Below the pieces are notes generated by a model. That model worked only from the letters and a program-made list of their open reading frames with translations, was not told the DNA's origin and did not search any database. From positions 124,001 to 188,000 of the forward strand of contig JAVDCA010000006.1 of the NCBI GenBank assembly GCA_030848545.1: a stretch of DNA of 64,000 bases. Direction: 5' to 3'. This document shows, piece by piece, positions 18,403-29,341 of this stretch. Both the position numbers and the translations under genes were made by a program. The stretch's first letter is position 1. Every line of letters begins with the position of its first letter. The stretch comes from Astrobacterium formosum (GTDB lineage: Bacteria; Pseudomonadota; Alphaproteobacteria; Rhizobiales; Xanthobacteraceae).

Positions 18403-19332
18403 ATGTCGAAAGCGTTCAGACAGGCCGCTGGCCAATGGCCGCGCCGCATTGCCGTCGCCGTAATCGCGATGGCGGCCGTCATCAGCGCCGCGGCGGCGCA
18501 ATCTCCCGAAAGCCGCTTCGCCAACGTCAATGGAACCAGGCTCCATTATCTCGCTGCCGGCAAAGGCGAACCGATCATCCTGTTGCACGGCTATGCCCAG
18601 AACAGCCACATGTGGCTGCCCTTGATGGCACAGCTCGCCAAGACCAACACCGTCATCGCGCCCGATCTGCGCGGCTTCGGCCAGTCGGCCAAGCCCGACG
18701 GCGGCTACGACAAGAAGACGATGGCGCAGGATATCCACGCACTCACGTCTGCGCTCGGATACAAGCGCGTACGCATCGTCGGCCACGATATCGGCCTCAT
18801 GGTCGCCTACGCCTATGCGGCGCAGTATCCCGCCGAGACCGATCGCATCGTGCTGATGGACGCGTTCCTGCCGGGTGTCGGCGACTGGACCCATGTCTGG
18901 CTGCTGCGCGACCTGTGGCATTTTCATTTCTACGGCGAGACGCCGCTTAAGCTCGTCAATGGTCGCGAGCGCATCTATTTCGAGCACTTTTGGAACGACT
19001 TCGCGGCCGATCCCAAGAAGTCGGTGTCGGAACGCGACCGACGCTTCTACGCCAAGTCCTACCATCAACCGGGTGCAATGCGGGCCGGCTTCCAGGTCTT
19101 TCGCAATTTCGAGCAGGACGCCGAGGACTTTTCCGGCTTCGCCGCCAGCAAGCTGAAGATGCCGATGCTGGTGCTGTCAGGCGAAAAAGCCGGCGGCCAG
19201 TTCCTGATCGATCAGGGCAAACTGGTGGCCGCCAACGTCGAGGGTGTGATCGTCAAGGGTTCCGGTCATTGGCTGATCGACGAGGCTCCCGGCGAGGTCA
19301 TCCCGAAGCTCGTCGCATTCCTGACGCAGTAG
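18403..19332 (+). CDS. Secreted alpha/beta hydrolase (epoxide hydrolase/dehalogenase-like)
   Basis: 309 residues. N-terminal export segment about 15-33. Alpha/beta-hydrolase core with HGYAQ (oxyanion), nucleophile elbow GHDIG giving an aspartate nucleophile at 129, and catalytic H289 in GSGHWL. An aspartate nucleophile points to the epoxide hydrolase / haloalkane dehalogenase / fluoroacetate dehalogenase branch rather than a serine esterase. Probably induced when the divergent TetR regulator is released by a ligand. Confidence 0.9.
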   Translation: MSKAFRQAAGQWPRRIAVAVIAMAAVISAAAAQSPESRFANVNGTRLHYLAAGKGEPIILLHGYAQNSHMWLPLMAQLAKTNTVIAPDLRGFGQSAKPDGGYDKKTMAQDIHALTSALGYKRVRIVGHDIGLMVAYAYAAQYPAETDRIVLMDAFLPGVGDWTHVWLLRDLWHFHFYGETPLKLVNGRERIYFEHFWNDFAADPKKSVSERDRRFYAKSYHQPGAMRAGFQVFRNFEQDAEDFSGFAASKLKMPMLVLSGEKAGGQFLIDQGKLVAANVEGVIVKGSGHWLIDEAPGEVIPKLVAFLTQ

Positions 19333-19376
19333 AGCACGATGACTTGAGCTTGATCGCGCGTCCCGTCGCGCGGCCC

Positions 19377-19454
19377 CTGGATTGCTTCGCTTCGCTCGCA
19401 ATGACGTCGTTGAACGTCATTGCGAGGAGCCGAAGGCGACGAAGCAATCCAGGG
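19377..19454. repeat. Inverted repeat (GTCATTGCGAGGAGCGAAGC family), copy 2
   Basis: CCTGGATTGCTTCGCTTCGC...CAATGAC, ten-base spacer, GTCATTGCGAGGAGCCGAAGG...CAATCCAGG. Compared with the copy at 14862 the two arms are swapped, so each arm is a mobile or recombining half-unit. It lies between the hydrolase and the convergent aldolase gene and may serve as a bidirectional transcript end. Confidence 0.85.
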
Positions 19455-19498
19455 GTCGCGCGGCGCCGCGATTCCGACCAACTCATCATGGCCTGGCC

Positions 19499-20347
19499 TC
19501 ACCGGCCCGGGCTCGGGTTGGGGCGGAATCCGACCCGCCGCGACGGCCCGGGCTCGCGCGGCATCGCGCCCAGCCGGTCGAGGCGCGCCATCCAGCGTTC
19601 CCAGGCGCGTGCCTGACCAGTCGGGCCGGCGGCGATCTTTTGCGCCGCGACGATTTCGCCCGGCGACAGCGGCCGCACGGTGCCGAGGGCGGCGGCACGG
19701 GCCTGGAATTCGGCGTTGCGGCACGCATAGTAGCAGCGGAACACGAGGTCTTGCACGCTGGCGCCGGTGACGGTGACGCCGTGATTGCGCATCAGCACCA
19801 TGTGGTCGGCGCCGAGCGCACGGGCGAGCGAGGCGCCCTCCTGTGGCTCGACCACCAGGAGGCCGGTGTCGCCGAATTCGGCGCGCTGGTCCCAGAAGGG
19901 CGGCTTGGCGCCGCCGGTGGCGCCGAGGTGGAACACGGGCACGTAGTCGGTGCCGGTGATCACGAACGGCATGAAAGCCTCGGCGTGATGGTGGCACACC
20001 GCCATAACGTCCGGCCGTGCCCTGTAGATTTCGCCGTGGATCACCCGCTCGGAATATTGCGCAGACCCCGTCTCCTCGACCGCCGTCGAGTCGAGCCGGT
20101 ATTCGATCAGGTCGGCCGGGCCGACCAGCTCCGGCGCCCGCGAGCACGACAACAGATAGCGGTCGGGATCGTCGGGATGGCGCACGCTCACATGCCCGAA
20201 GGCGTCGAGCACGCCCTCATAGGCGAGGATGCGGTTGGCGACGGCGACGTCGAAGCGCGCCTGTGCGAGCGGATCGGACAAAAGGAGGCCTCGGGCGTTG
20301 TTGCAGCAATGGTCCGCCAGCAAAGCGGAACGACGGCGCCAGTGCAA
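19499..20347 (-). CDS. Class II aldolase/adducin-family protein
   Basis: 282 residues. Zinc-binding features of the FucA/AraD/adducin fold are visible: a glutamate in SERVIHGEIYRARPDV, the histidine pair in VCHHHAEAFM and a third in MRNHGVTV. Members split or epimerise sugar phosphates or related hydroxy acids; the exact substrate is not readable. Start uncertain, with several downstream candidates around the sequence DPLAQARFDV. Confidence 0.85.
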   Translation of the reverse strand: MHWRRRSALLADHCCNNARGLLLSDPLAQARFDVAVANRILAYEGVLDAFGHVSVRHPDDPDRYLLSCSRAPELVGPADLIEYRLDSTAVEETGSAQYSERVIHGEIYRARPDVMAVCHHHAEAFMPFVITGTDYVPVFHLGATGGAKPPFWDQRAEFGDTGLLVVEPQEGASLARALGADHMVLMRNHGVTVTGASVQDLVFRCYYACRNAEFQARAAALGTVRPLSPGEIVAAQKIAAGPTGQARAWERWMARLDRLGAMPREPGPSRRVGFRPNPSPGR

Positions 20348-20493
20348 GGCCGCCGGCGGCGACGTTGACGCCCGTCAATGCAAAAGCCGGCGGCGACGCC
20401 CAGTCTCTGCCCAACCCCCGACAGGTCCCGTCAGGCCGTGCCCGGGGATCCTTCCTCGGCGCCGCCACCGGGCGTCATCCGAGGGAGAGCGAC

Positions 20494-22050
20494 ATGAGTT
20501 CGGTTACGACTGATCCAGGCGCGACACCCCTATCCCACAGTCAAGATCCGGGTTCGCGCCGCGCGCGCCAAAACGCCCTCAAGAACCTGAGCCTGCCCAA
20601 ACCGCTGCCGACCGCCATCGCGGTCGGCCTGGCACTCGTCATCTGGTTCGTCATTCCGGTTCCCGCCAAGGTGTCGCCGCACGCCTGGCATCTGTTCGCC
20701 CTGTTTATCGGCACCATCGCGGCGATCATCGGCAAGGCGATGCCGCTCGGCGCCCTTTCGGTCATCGCCATCGCGCTCGTCGCGCTCACCCAGGTCACCA
20801 ATCCGGGCAAGCCGGCGGCGGCGCTCACCGACGCGCTGTCGGGCTTCGCCAATCCGCTCATCTGGCTGATCGTCTCCGCCGTCATGGTCGCCCTGTCGCT
20901 GACCAAGACGGGCCTGGGCAAGCGGATCGGCTATTACTTCATCATGCTGCTCGGCAAGAAGACGCTCGGGGTCGCCTACGGCCTCGTCGCCTCCGAACTC
21001 GTCATCGCGCCGGTGACGCCGTCGAACACGGCGCGCGGCGGCGGCGTCATCCACCCGATCATGCGATCGATCGCCGACAGCTACGACTCGAGCCCCGAGA
21101 AAGGCACCTCGAAGAGGATCGGCCGCTATCTGGCGCTGATCAACTACAACGCCAACCCGATCTCCTCGGCGATGTTCATCACCGCCACGGCACCCAACCC
21201 GCTGTGCGTCGAACTGATCGCCAAGGCGACCAACTCGTCGATCCAGATATCATGGGGCCAATGGGCGCTCGCGGCGCTCCTGCCTTGCCTCGTCATGATG
21301 CTGGTGATGCCGCTCGTCCTCTACGCGCTTTATCCGCCCGAGATCAAGGAGACGCCCGCCGCGCGTGAACTGGCGACGCGCGAGCTCGAAAAGCTCGGGC
21401 CCATGAAGATCGAGGAGAAGATCACCTTCGCGGTGCTGGTCTTCATGCTCATCGTGTGGGCCGGCATCCCGGCCTGGATCTTCGGCAGAGCCTTCACGCT
21501 CGACCCGACCACCGTCGCGGTCGCCGGCCTGTCGGTCCTGCTCGTCAGCGGCGTCCTCGAATGGGAGGATATCCTGAAAGCCCGCAGCGCCTGGGACACG
21601 CTGATGTGGTTCGCGGCGCTGGTCATGATGGCGACCTTTCTGGGAAAGCTCGGGCTCACCACCTGGTTCTCGCAGACCATCCAGGCCGGCATCTCCGGCA
21701 TGGCGCTCGACTGGAAACTGTCGGCCGCCCTCCTGGTCGCCGTCTATTTCTACGCCCACTACTTCTTCGCCTCGACAACCGCGCACGTCACCGCCATGTT
21801 CGCGGCCTTCTTCGCCGCCGGCATCGCGCTCGGCGCGCCGCCCATGCTGCTCGGGCTGCTGCTCGCCTTCTCGTCGTCCCTCAACATGTCGCTCACCCAC
21901 TATGCGACCGGGACGGCGCCGATCATCTTCGGCTCCGGCTACATCACGCTCGAGGAATGGTGGCTGGCCGGCTTCGTCATGAGCCTGGTCAACATCGCCA
22001 TCCTGGTCGTGGTCGGCGGCGTGTGGTGGTCGATGCTCGGCTATCTGTGA
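20494..22050 (+). CDS. DASS-family (SLC13/CitT-like) anion symporter
   Basis: 518 residues, 11-13 membrane helices. The paired substrate/ion signatures of the family are present in modified form: PSNTARGGGVIHPI in the first half and SLNMSLTHYATGTAPIIFGSGY in the second. CitT/TtdT-type proteins exchange or co-transport di- and tricarboxylates such as citrate, tartrate or malate. The ATG at 20494 follows GAGGGAGAG. Divergent from the class II aldolase, so a joint organic-acid function is possible but unproven. Confidence 0.92.
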   Translation: MSSVTTDPGATPLSHSQDPGSRRARQNALKNLSLPKPLPTAIAVGLALVIWFVIPVPAKVSPHAWHLFALFIGTIAAIIGKAMPLGALSVIAIALVALTQVTNPGKPAAALTDALSGFANPLIWLIVSAVMVALSLTKTGLGKRIGYYFIMLLGKKTLGVAYGLVASELVIAPVTPSNTARGGGVIHPIMRSIADSYDSSPEKGTSKRIGRYLALINYNANPISSAMFITATAPNPLCVELIAKATNSSIQISWGQWALAALLPCLVMMLVMPLVLYALYPPEIKETPAARELATRELEKLGPMKIEEKITFAVLVFMLIVWAGIPAWIFGRAFTLDPTTVAVAGLSVLLVSGVLEWEDILKARSAWDTLMWFAALVMMATFLGKLGLTTWFSQTIQAGISGMALDWKLSAALLVAVYFYAHYFFASTTAHVTAMFAAFFAAGIALGAPPMLLGLLLAFSSSLNMSLTHYATGTAPIIFGSGYITLEEWWLAGFVMSLVNIAILVVVGGVWWSMLGYL

Positions 22051-22168
22051 GGATTTGAATGGACGGACCGTGTCCGGCCACGGTCCGCTCCTTTGATCTC
22101 CACAGCCCCGAACCGGACTCCCCCGCCGTCGCCGGCATTGCTATAGTCCGGTGACAGCGGAGGTTCCC

Positions 22169-22480
22169 ATGCGCCTGCTCGCCATTGCCGGTTTCGCGGC
22201 CACTCTCGTGTTCGGCTTGCCCGCCGCTCCCGCGCAGGCGCGAGTCGACTGCCATCCCCATTGCGATTTCAACCACGACTACGGGCCCTACGATTACCGT
22301 TGGGCCCGTCCCGGGCTGATGTGCTATCCGCTGTGCGATGCGCGCGGGCGCTGCGCGCCGACGCCCGCCTGCGCCATCGTGACCGGCATTGCGGGCGCCG
22401 GGCCCAACGTGACCGGCTGGCTCGATGGCCGCCGGCCCGCCGGCCGCGTCACGGTGCGGCCGCGCCGACCGGCGCGCTGA
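22169..22480 (+). CDS. Small secreted cysteine-containing protein, unknown function
   Basis: 103 residues with a clear signal peptide (1-25, APAQA). The mature part has six cysteines in the order CHPHC, CYPLC, C and C, and a Gly/Arg-rich end, suggesting disulphides in the periplasm. The ATG at 22169 follows a CGGAGG ribosome site. I do not recognise the family. Confidence 0.7.
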   Translation: MRLLAIAGFAATLVFGLPAAPAQARVDCHPHCDFNHDYGPYDYRWARPGLMCYPLCDARGRCAPTPACAIVTGIAGAGPNVTGWLDGRRPAGRVTVRPRRPAR

Positions 22481-22588
22481 AGACCCCATCCCTGTTGCAA
22501 CGGCCGCACCGGAAGCTGTGCAAGCTTCGTGATGCGCCCCCCGAGGCCGCGCCCCCGCTTTCGCGGGGACGGAGCCGCAAGGATGCGT

Positions 22589-24866
<2,278 letters not shown>

Positions 24867-25037
24867 GACCGCCCTGCCGCCGTCTTGGCCGCCGGCGTTA
24901 ACCACGGGTTAACCATACGCCACAAATTTGCCCTAAGGATTCAAGGACCTCGCCGCATTCCCGCCGGTTCCCCGCCGGCATCGGACGACATTCTCCTAGG
25001 CTGTGCCGATTCGAGTTTTGCGAAAGCCTTGCAGGTC

Positions 25038-25343
25038 ATGCGTTCCATTCCCAGCCACGGCGCTCCCAGCCAGGGTGCCGTATTTCTCCCCGGCAGTCCG
25101 TCGCAGTGTGCCGGCCGCCGCCGGCGGGCCGTAATGGCTCAGCTTCTGACCAGCGGGGCCCTGCTCACCTGTGTGGTGGTGGCGCTCAGTGCGGTCCTCA
25201 CCAATATCGCCGGCGCCGCCCCCGCCCCACCCGTTCGCGGCAGCAGCGGTGCCGCTATCGCGATCTTCGTCGTGACCTTCGCGGCGGGCCTCGGCGGCCT
25301 GGCGGCAATCTCGTTCCATCGATGGCGCGCGCGCCGCAGCTGA
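25038..25343 (+). CDS. Small two-helix membrane protein, unknown function
   Basis: About 101 residues with two hydrophobic segments (about 35-58 and 72-92) and a short basic end WRARRS. Start uncertain: an ATG at 25134 would give a compact 69-residue protein beginning with the first helix. No recognised domain. It lies between the GST gene and the sugar dehydrogenase on the same strand. Confidence 0.4.
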   Translation: MRSIPSHGAPSQGAVFLPGSPSQCAGRRRRAVMAQLLTSGALLTCVVVALSAVLTNIAGAAPAPPVRGSSGAAIAIFVVTFAAGLGGLAAISFHRWRARRS

Positions 25344-25464
25344 GGGCACGAACGTCCGATCGTTCCTCGATTGCGTGGCCGTGTCGCAGCCCGGAACGGC
25401 CTGCGCCCCGTGAGGTTGTCGTCGCGGTCGGCCACCGCCCGACCGGTCACGAAGGGAACGCATA

Positions 25465-26601
25465 ATGGCCGCCGCCAGATTTCTAGCCGCCCAGATCCTT
25501 GCCGCACTCGCTGTGCTGGTCCCCTCGTTCGCATGGGCGCAGAACTCATCTTCGTCCGCCGGCGCCCTCAAGGTCGAAACCTTCGCCCGCGGCCTCGACC
25601 GGCCCTGGGCCATCGCGTTCCTGCCCGACGGCAGGCTGCTGGTGACCGAGCGGCCCGGCCGCATTCGCGTCGTCGCCACGGACGGGCAGGTGTCGGCGCC
25701 GCTCGCCGGGACACCGGGCGTGTTCGCCCGCGGCCAGGGCGGCATGCACGACCTCGTCCTCGATCGCGAATTCGCGCAGAACCGCACCATCTATTTTTGC
25801 TATGCGGAGCCGACCGCGGGCGGCGGCCGCACCGCACTGGGGCGCGGCCGCCTCGCCGACGACGCCACGCGCATCGACGACGTCAAGGTGATCTTCCGCC
25901 AGGAAGGTCCGTTGTCGAGCGGCAATCACTTCGGCTGCCGCATCGCGCAGGGTCGTGACGGCAATCTCTTCCTCACGCTCGGGGACCACTTCAATCATCG
26001 CGACGAAGCCCAGAACCTCGCCAACCATCTCGGCAAGATCGTGCGTGTGACGCCCGACGGCGCTGTTCCCGACGACAATCCGTTCGTCGGCCGCAAGGAT
26101 GCGAAGCCGGAAATCTGGAGCTACGGACACCGCAATTCGCAAGGCGCCGCCATCCATCCGGTCAGCGGCCGGCTGTGGATGCACGAGCACGGCCCGCGCG
26201 GCGGCGACGAACTCAATATTCCCGACGCCGGCAAGAACTACGGCTGGCCGGTGATCGGCTTCGGCGTCGACTATTCGGGCGCCAGGATCCACGAATCGAC
26301 CCACAAGGCCGGCATGGAGCAGCCGATCAGGCAATGGACGCCGGTGATCGCCGCCTCCGGCATGGCGTTCTACCAAAGCGATCTCGTGCCGGCATGGAAA
26401 GGCAGCCTGTTCATCGGCGCCCTCGACGGCAAGGGCGTGGTGCGGCTGTCTCTCGACGGAGAGAAGGTGACGGGCGAAGAGCGCCTCCTCGGTGGCCTCG
26501 GCGAGCGCATCCGCGACGTGCGCGTCGGTCCCGACGGCGCCCTGTGGCTCGCCACCGACAGCGCCAGCGGCCGCATCGTGAAGGTGACGCCGGAGAAGTG
26601 A
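25465..26601 (+). CDS. PQQ-dependent sugar dehydrogenase (soluble GDH/YliI type)
   Basis: 378 residues. Sec signal peptide 1-25 (SFAWAQ). Six-bladed propeller of the GSDH family: RPWAIAFLPDGRLLVTERPG, GGMHDLVLD, GNHFGCRIAQGRDGNLFLTL, YGHRNSQGAAIHP, WMHEHGPRGGDELN, NYGWPVI. These are the PQQ- and calcium-contacting blocks of aldose sugar dehydrogenases, which oxidise sugars in the periplasm. Complete, with its own GAAGGGA ribosome site. Confidence 0.92.
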   Translation: MAAARFLAAQILAALAVLVPSFAWAQNSSSSAGALKVETFARGLDRPWAIAFLPDGRLLVTERPGRIRVVATDGQVSAPLAGTPGVFARGQGGMHDLVLDREFAQNRTIYFCYAEPTAGGGRTALGRGRLADDATRIDDVKVIFRQEGPLSSGNHFGCRIAQGRDGNLFLTLGDHFNHRDEAQNLANHLGKIVRVTPDGAVPDDNPFVGRKDAKPEIWSYGHRNSQGAAIHPVSGRLWMHEHGPRGGDELNIPDAGKNYGWPVIGFGVDYSGARIHESTHKAGMEQPIRQWTPVIAASGMAFYQSDLVPAWKGSLFIGALDGKGVVRLSLDGEKVTGEERLLGGLGERIRDVRVGPDGALWLATDSASGRIVKVTPEK

Positions 26602-26602
26602 T

Positions 26603-26908
26603 TCAAATGTCGATATCGTCGAAATCGCGTGCGCCGTGCACCACGCGCACGATATCCACGACGTCATCTGCGTCGCGATACAAAACCACCCAGGAGCGAA
26701 CCGCCAGGCTGCGGATTCCCGGTCCAATTTCGGTGCGCTCCCGGCCGATCCGCGGATAATAGGCAAGGTGGGAGAAGATGGCGCCGATCTCAGTGAGCAG
26801 GCAGTCGGCCGCAGCCGAGTCGTGTTCGGCAATGTAGAGCCAGATATCGAGAAGATCGCGGCGGGCGGCCGTCGATCGGCGCACCACAAGCGGGCGCGCC
26901 GCGTTCAT
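26603..26908 (-). CDS. ParE/RelE-family toxin
   Basis: 101 residues with the ParE/RelE fold pattern: RRSTAARRDLLDIWLYIAEHD, YYPRIGRERTEIGPGIRS, WVVLYRDADDVVDIVRVVHGARD. ParE members poison gyrase, RelE members cut mRNA; the IWLYIAEHD helix favours ParE. It overlaps its antitoxin by four bases (ATGA). It ends convergently only one base from the sugar dehydrogenase stop. Confidence 0.88.
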   Translation of the reverse strand: MNAARPLVVRRSTAARRDLLDIWLYIAEHDSAAADCLLTEIGAIFSHLAYYPRIGRERTEIGPGIRSLAVRSWVVLYRDADDVVDIVRVVHGARDFDDIDI

Positions 26909-27180
26909 GGCGCAGCTTTTCTCGCCGCCAGTTCCGCACGGCCCTCGCCGATGATGCGTTCGACCTCGTCGGATCCCATGGGCTCGAATCCCGACGCAAT
27001 TCCTTCGTCCACCAGCTGCCGCAATCGATGCAGCTTGACGGCACGAACCTCTTGCTTGACCTGCCAGTCGGCCAAGGCCTCAACGACCACGTCCGCCGCG
27101 ACGAGGTAGCGGCGCCCGTCGACAGCATCGCGGACCGTGCGGGCTATGTCGGACGGAAGTTGTATGGTCAGTGTTTCCAT
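26905..27180 (-). CDS. Ribbon-helix-helix antitoxin (ParD/CopG type)
   Basis: 91 residues starting METLTIQLPSDIARTVRDAV, the RHH DNA-binding strand and helix, followed by a charged C-terminal tail that would wrap the toxin. First gene of the pair with the ParE-like toxin. Start at the ATG at 27180 because the RHH strand begins there; an upstream in-frame start at 27192 is possible. Confidence 0.85.
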   Translation of the reverse strand: METLTIQLPSDIARTVRDAVDGRRYLVAADVVVEALADWQVKQEVRAVKLHRLRQLVDEGIASGFEPMGSDEVERIIGEGRAELAARKAAP

Positions 27181-27289
27181 GTCCTGCATCACGACCTCGT
27201 ATTCGTCCCAACACCTAACACGTCAGCGCAGCGGTTCCCAGCGGCCTTGGATCGCGAGCCCGGGCCGAGAGCTCTTGCGCTCCGCTGCG

Positions 27290-27655
27290 TCACAACGGCC
27301 CGCGGAACACGAAGAACGCCCCGATGATGATGAAGGAAAAGCCGATCACGTAGTTCCAGGTGATGCCCTGCTGCAGGTAGACGATAGAGAACACCGCGAA
27401 GATGACCAGCGTCACCACCTCCTGGATGGTCTTGAGCTGGGCCGCCGTGTAGACGGCGCTGCCCCAGCGATTGGCCGGCACGGCGAGGCAGTATTCCACG
27501 AAGGCGATGCTCCAGCTGATCAGGATGACGCCCCACAGCGGCATTCCCTTGAACTTGAGATGCCAGTACCAGGCGACGGTCATGAAGACGTTGGAGGCGA
27601 TCAGCATTGCGACCGGCAAGACGTAATAGGGCAGCGTCGTGGGGGTGGGAAACAT
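27290..27655 (-). CDS. DUF486-family (DMT superfamily) membrane protein
   Basis: 121 residues, four membrane helices. AWYWHLKFKGMPLWGVILISW and the AQLKTIQEVVTLVIFAVFS block are the DUF486 signature; the family resembles half of a drug/metabolite transporter. Function unknown. The ATG at 27655 follows GGTCCTCCC read in reverse (GGGAGG on its own strand two codons upstream). Confidence 0.88.
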   Translation of the reverse strand: MFPTPTTLPYYVLPVAMLIASNVFMTVAWYWHLKFKGMPLWGVILISWSIAFVEYCLAVPANRWGSAVYTAAQLKTIQEVVTLVIFAVFSIVYLQQGITWNYVIGFSFIIIGAFFVFRGPL

Positions 27656-27961
27656 GGGAGGTCCTTTGCGGAGAAAAACCCGCGTCCGCCAAGGCGGGGG
27701 TCGAATCCCTGACCTATAACAGACGCGGCCGATCGTTGCCGGCAGGGGCCGGCCGCATGGCGGTCGCAATTCGGCGTCAACATGGTTGAAATTGTGTCTG
27801 ACGACGTGAAAACCGGTTTGCCGAAGTCCCCCCGTCAAGCCAGGTTCCGGGGCGTGATTCGATTCCCATCGATCGGATCGTGCATTAGAATCGGACGATC
27901 GTGCCGGGCAAGATCCGGCCGGTCGTTGCCTGGCCCGAACGCCCATTCCGGAGACATTCCG
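27656..27961. other. Divergent promoter stretch without a gene
   Basis: 306 bases between the DUF486 gene and the next rightward gene. It contains a GC-rich tRNA T-arm look-alike near 27698 (see rejected items) and an AT-richer patch around 27780-27800. No repeat or ORF is supported. Confidence 0.4.
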
Positions 27962-28756
27962 ATGCGCCGCATGTCCGCCCTCGTGTTCGCCGCCGGTCTC
28001 GCCTACGCGGCGCCGGCACTGGCCCAGTCGCCGGCTCCGCCGCAACAGCCTCCGGCGGCGCAAACCCAACCCCCGGCCGCGCAGACGCCTCCCGCCCCCA
28101 AGCCCTACGCAACCATTGCGGTCAAAGTGACGCCGCCACCGGCCGACCCGAGCTTTGCGGGCTTCCGCAAGCAGCTCGGCGACATTGCCGCCAAGAAGGA
28201 CCGCGCCGCGCTGGCCCGCCTCGTCGTCGCCAAGGAATTCTTCTGGGACACCGATGATGGCGACAAGGCCGACAAGAAGAAGTCGGGCATCGACAACCTC
28301 GGTGCCGCCCTGGGTGGTTTTTCCGGCCAGGAGGCGGCCGGCTGGGAGACGCTGGAAGCTGCCGCCGCCGAGCCGACCGCCGAGCCCCACGCCGAGCGGA
28401 AGAACGTCGTGTGCGCGCCATCGGTGCCACAGTTCGACGAACAGGCCTTCGAGAAGGCCATTCAGGACACCGGGTCTGAACCCGGCGAATGGGGCTTTCC
28501 CATCGCCGAGGGCGTTGAAGTGCGCGCCTCCGCCGCCGCCAACGCGCCGGCGATCGACCGCCTCGCCATGGCGCTGGTGCGCGTCCTGCCCGACGATGCT
28601 GCGACCCAGGAGGTGCCGTTCGTGCGCGTTTCGACGCCCGCCGGCAAGACCGGCTACGTTCCCCTCGATGCCATTGCGGCGTTGGCATCCGATCAGATCT
28701 GCTATCTCAAGGACGGCACCGGCTGGAAGATCACCGGCTATATCGGCGGCGAGTAA
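27962..28756 (+). CDS. Secreted protein of unknown function with Pro/Gln-rich linker
   Basis: 264 residues. Signal peptide 1-21 (APALAQ), then a Pro/Gln/Ala-rich linker (22-50), then a folded region that starts PSFAGFRKQLGDIAAKKDR, and an SH3-like end (VEVRASAAANAPAIDRL, GKTGYVPLDAIAAL). Similar proteins in Hyphomicrobiales are annotated as hypothetical or SH3-containing. Periplasmic location is likely; no catalytic motif seen. Start chosen at the signal-peptide ATG. Confidence 0.75.
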   Translation: MRRMSALVFAAGLAYAAPALAQSPAPPQQPPAAQTQPPAAQTPPAPKPYATIAVKVTPPPADPSFAGFRKQLGDIAAKKDRAALARLVVAKEFFWDTDDGDKADKKKSGIDNLGAALGGFSGQEAAGWETLEAAAAEPTAEPHAERKNVVCAPSVPQFDEQAFEKAIQDTGSEPGEWGFPIAEGVEVRASAAANAPAIDRLAMALVRVLPDDAATQEVPFVRVSTPAGKTGYVPLDAIAALASDQICYLKDGTGWKITGYIGGE

Positions 28757-29341
28757 TACCGGCGGTCATTGGCGATGCCTCATGCCGACCGCCGTCATGA
28801 GGTGGCCATGCCACAGCAGGCGTAGCCTGCGTACGCTTGGCTGCGTACACCGCCCTCGAAGGACGAACGGCCTCAGAACTCGGGCCTGCCCGAGTTCGGC
28901 ACGTTTGAGAACCGACGTCCCCTGAACGCGACCATCGCCCTTCGAGGCTCGGCTCACGCCCGCACCCGCGGGACGACAGTCGAAGCCAAGGCGGCTGGTA
29001 TAAGCCCGGCGTTCCGCTCACCTGCCGCTCGCCCCTTCCCGTGGAGGTCGCCGGTGCGGCATTTGCTGCGCTGCATTTGGCTGCGCCCGACACCGCAATC
29101 GACTTGATAAGGGCTGGCGTCTCGCACCCCCGCAAGAACATCGGCTGGATGATACCGGCTGACCAAAGGTAATCACTATTCGAGCACTTGGCGGTTTTCC
29201 TTGGGAGAGGCGTTGCATACGCTATTCTCTCACCAGGAATTCTTAGGCAACAGCCGAACATCTGTTTTCATAGATAAATATTTACAAATTTAATCGATTC
29301 TTGCTGTGCGTCGTGCCGGCGCTGATTTCGAGGACCTTTCG
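28757..29341. other. 585-base gene-free stretch before a chemoreceptor gene
   Basis: The left part has several GC-rich inverted pieces (CTCGGGCCTGCCCGAG near 28878; a CCTTCGAGGCTCGG fragment typical of decayed dispersed repeats). The right part, 29215-29320, is markedly AT-rich and presumably holds the chemoreceptor promoter. ORFs here have no protein-like pattern. Confidence 0.5.

Noticed and set aside
27674-27720. Possible tRNA T-arm (GGGGGTCGAATCCCTG)
   Set aside because: The surrounding bases do not form an acceptor stem, D-arm or anticodon arm.
28731-29261. 176-codon minus-strand frame before the dCache chemoreceptor
   Set aside because: No start signal, no family pattern, composition like random reading of GC-rich intergenic DNA.
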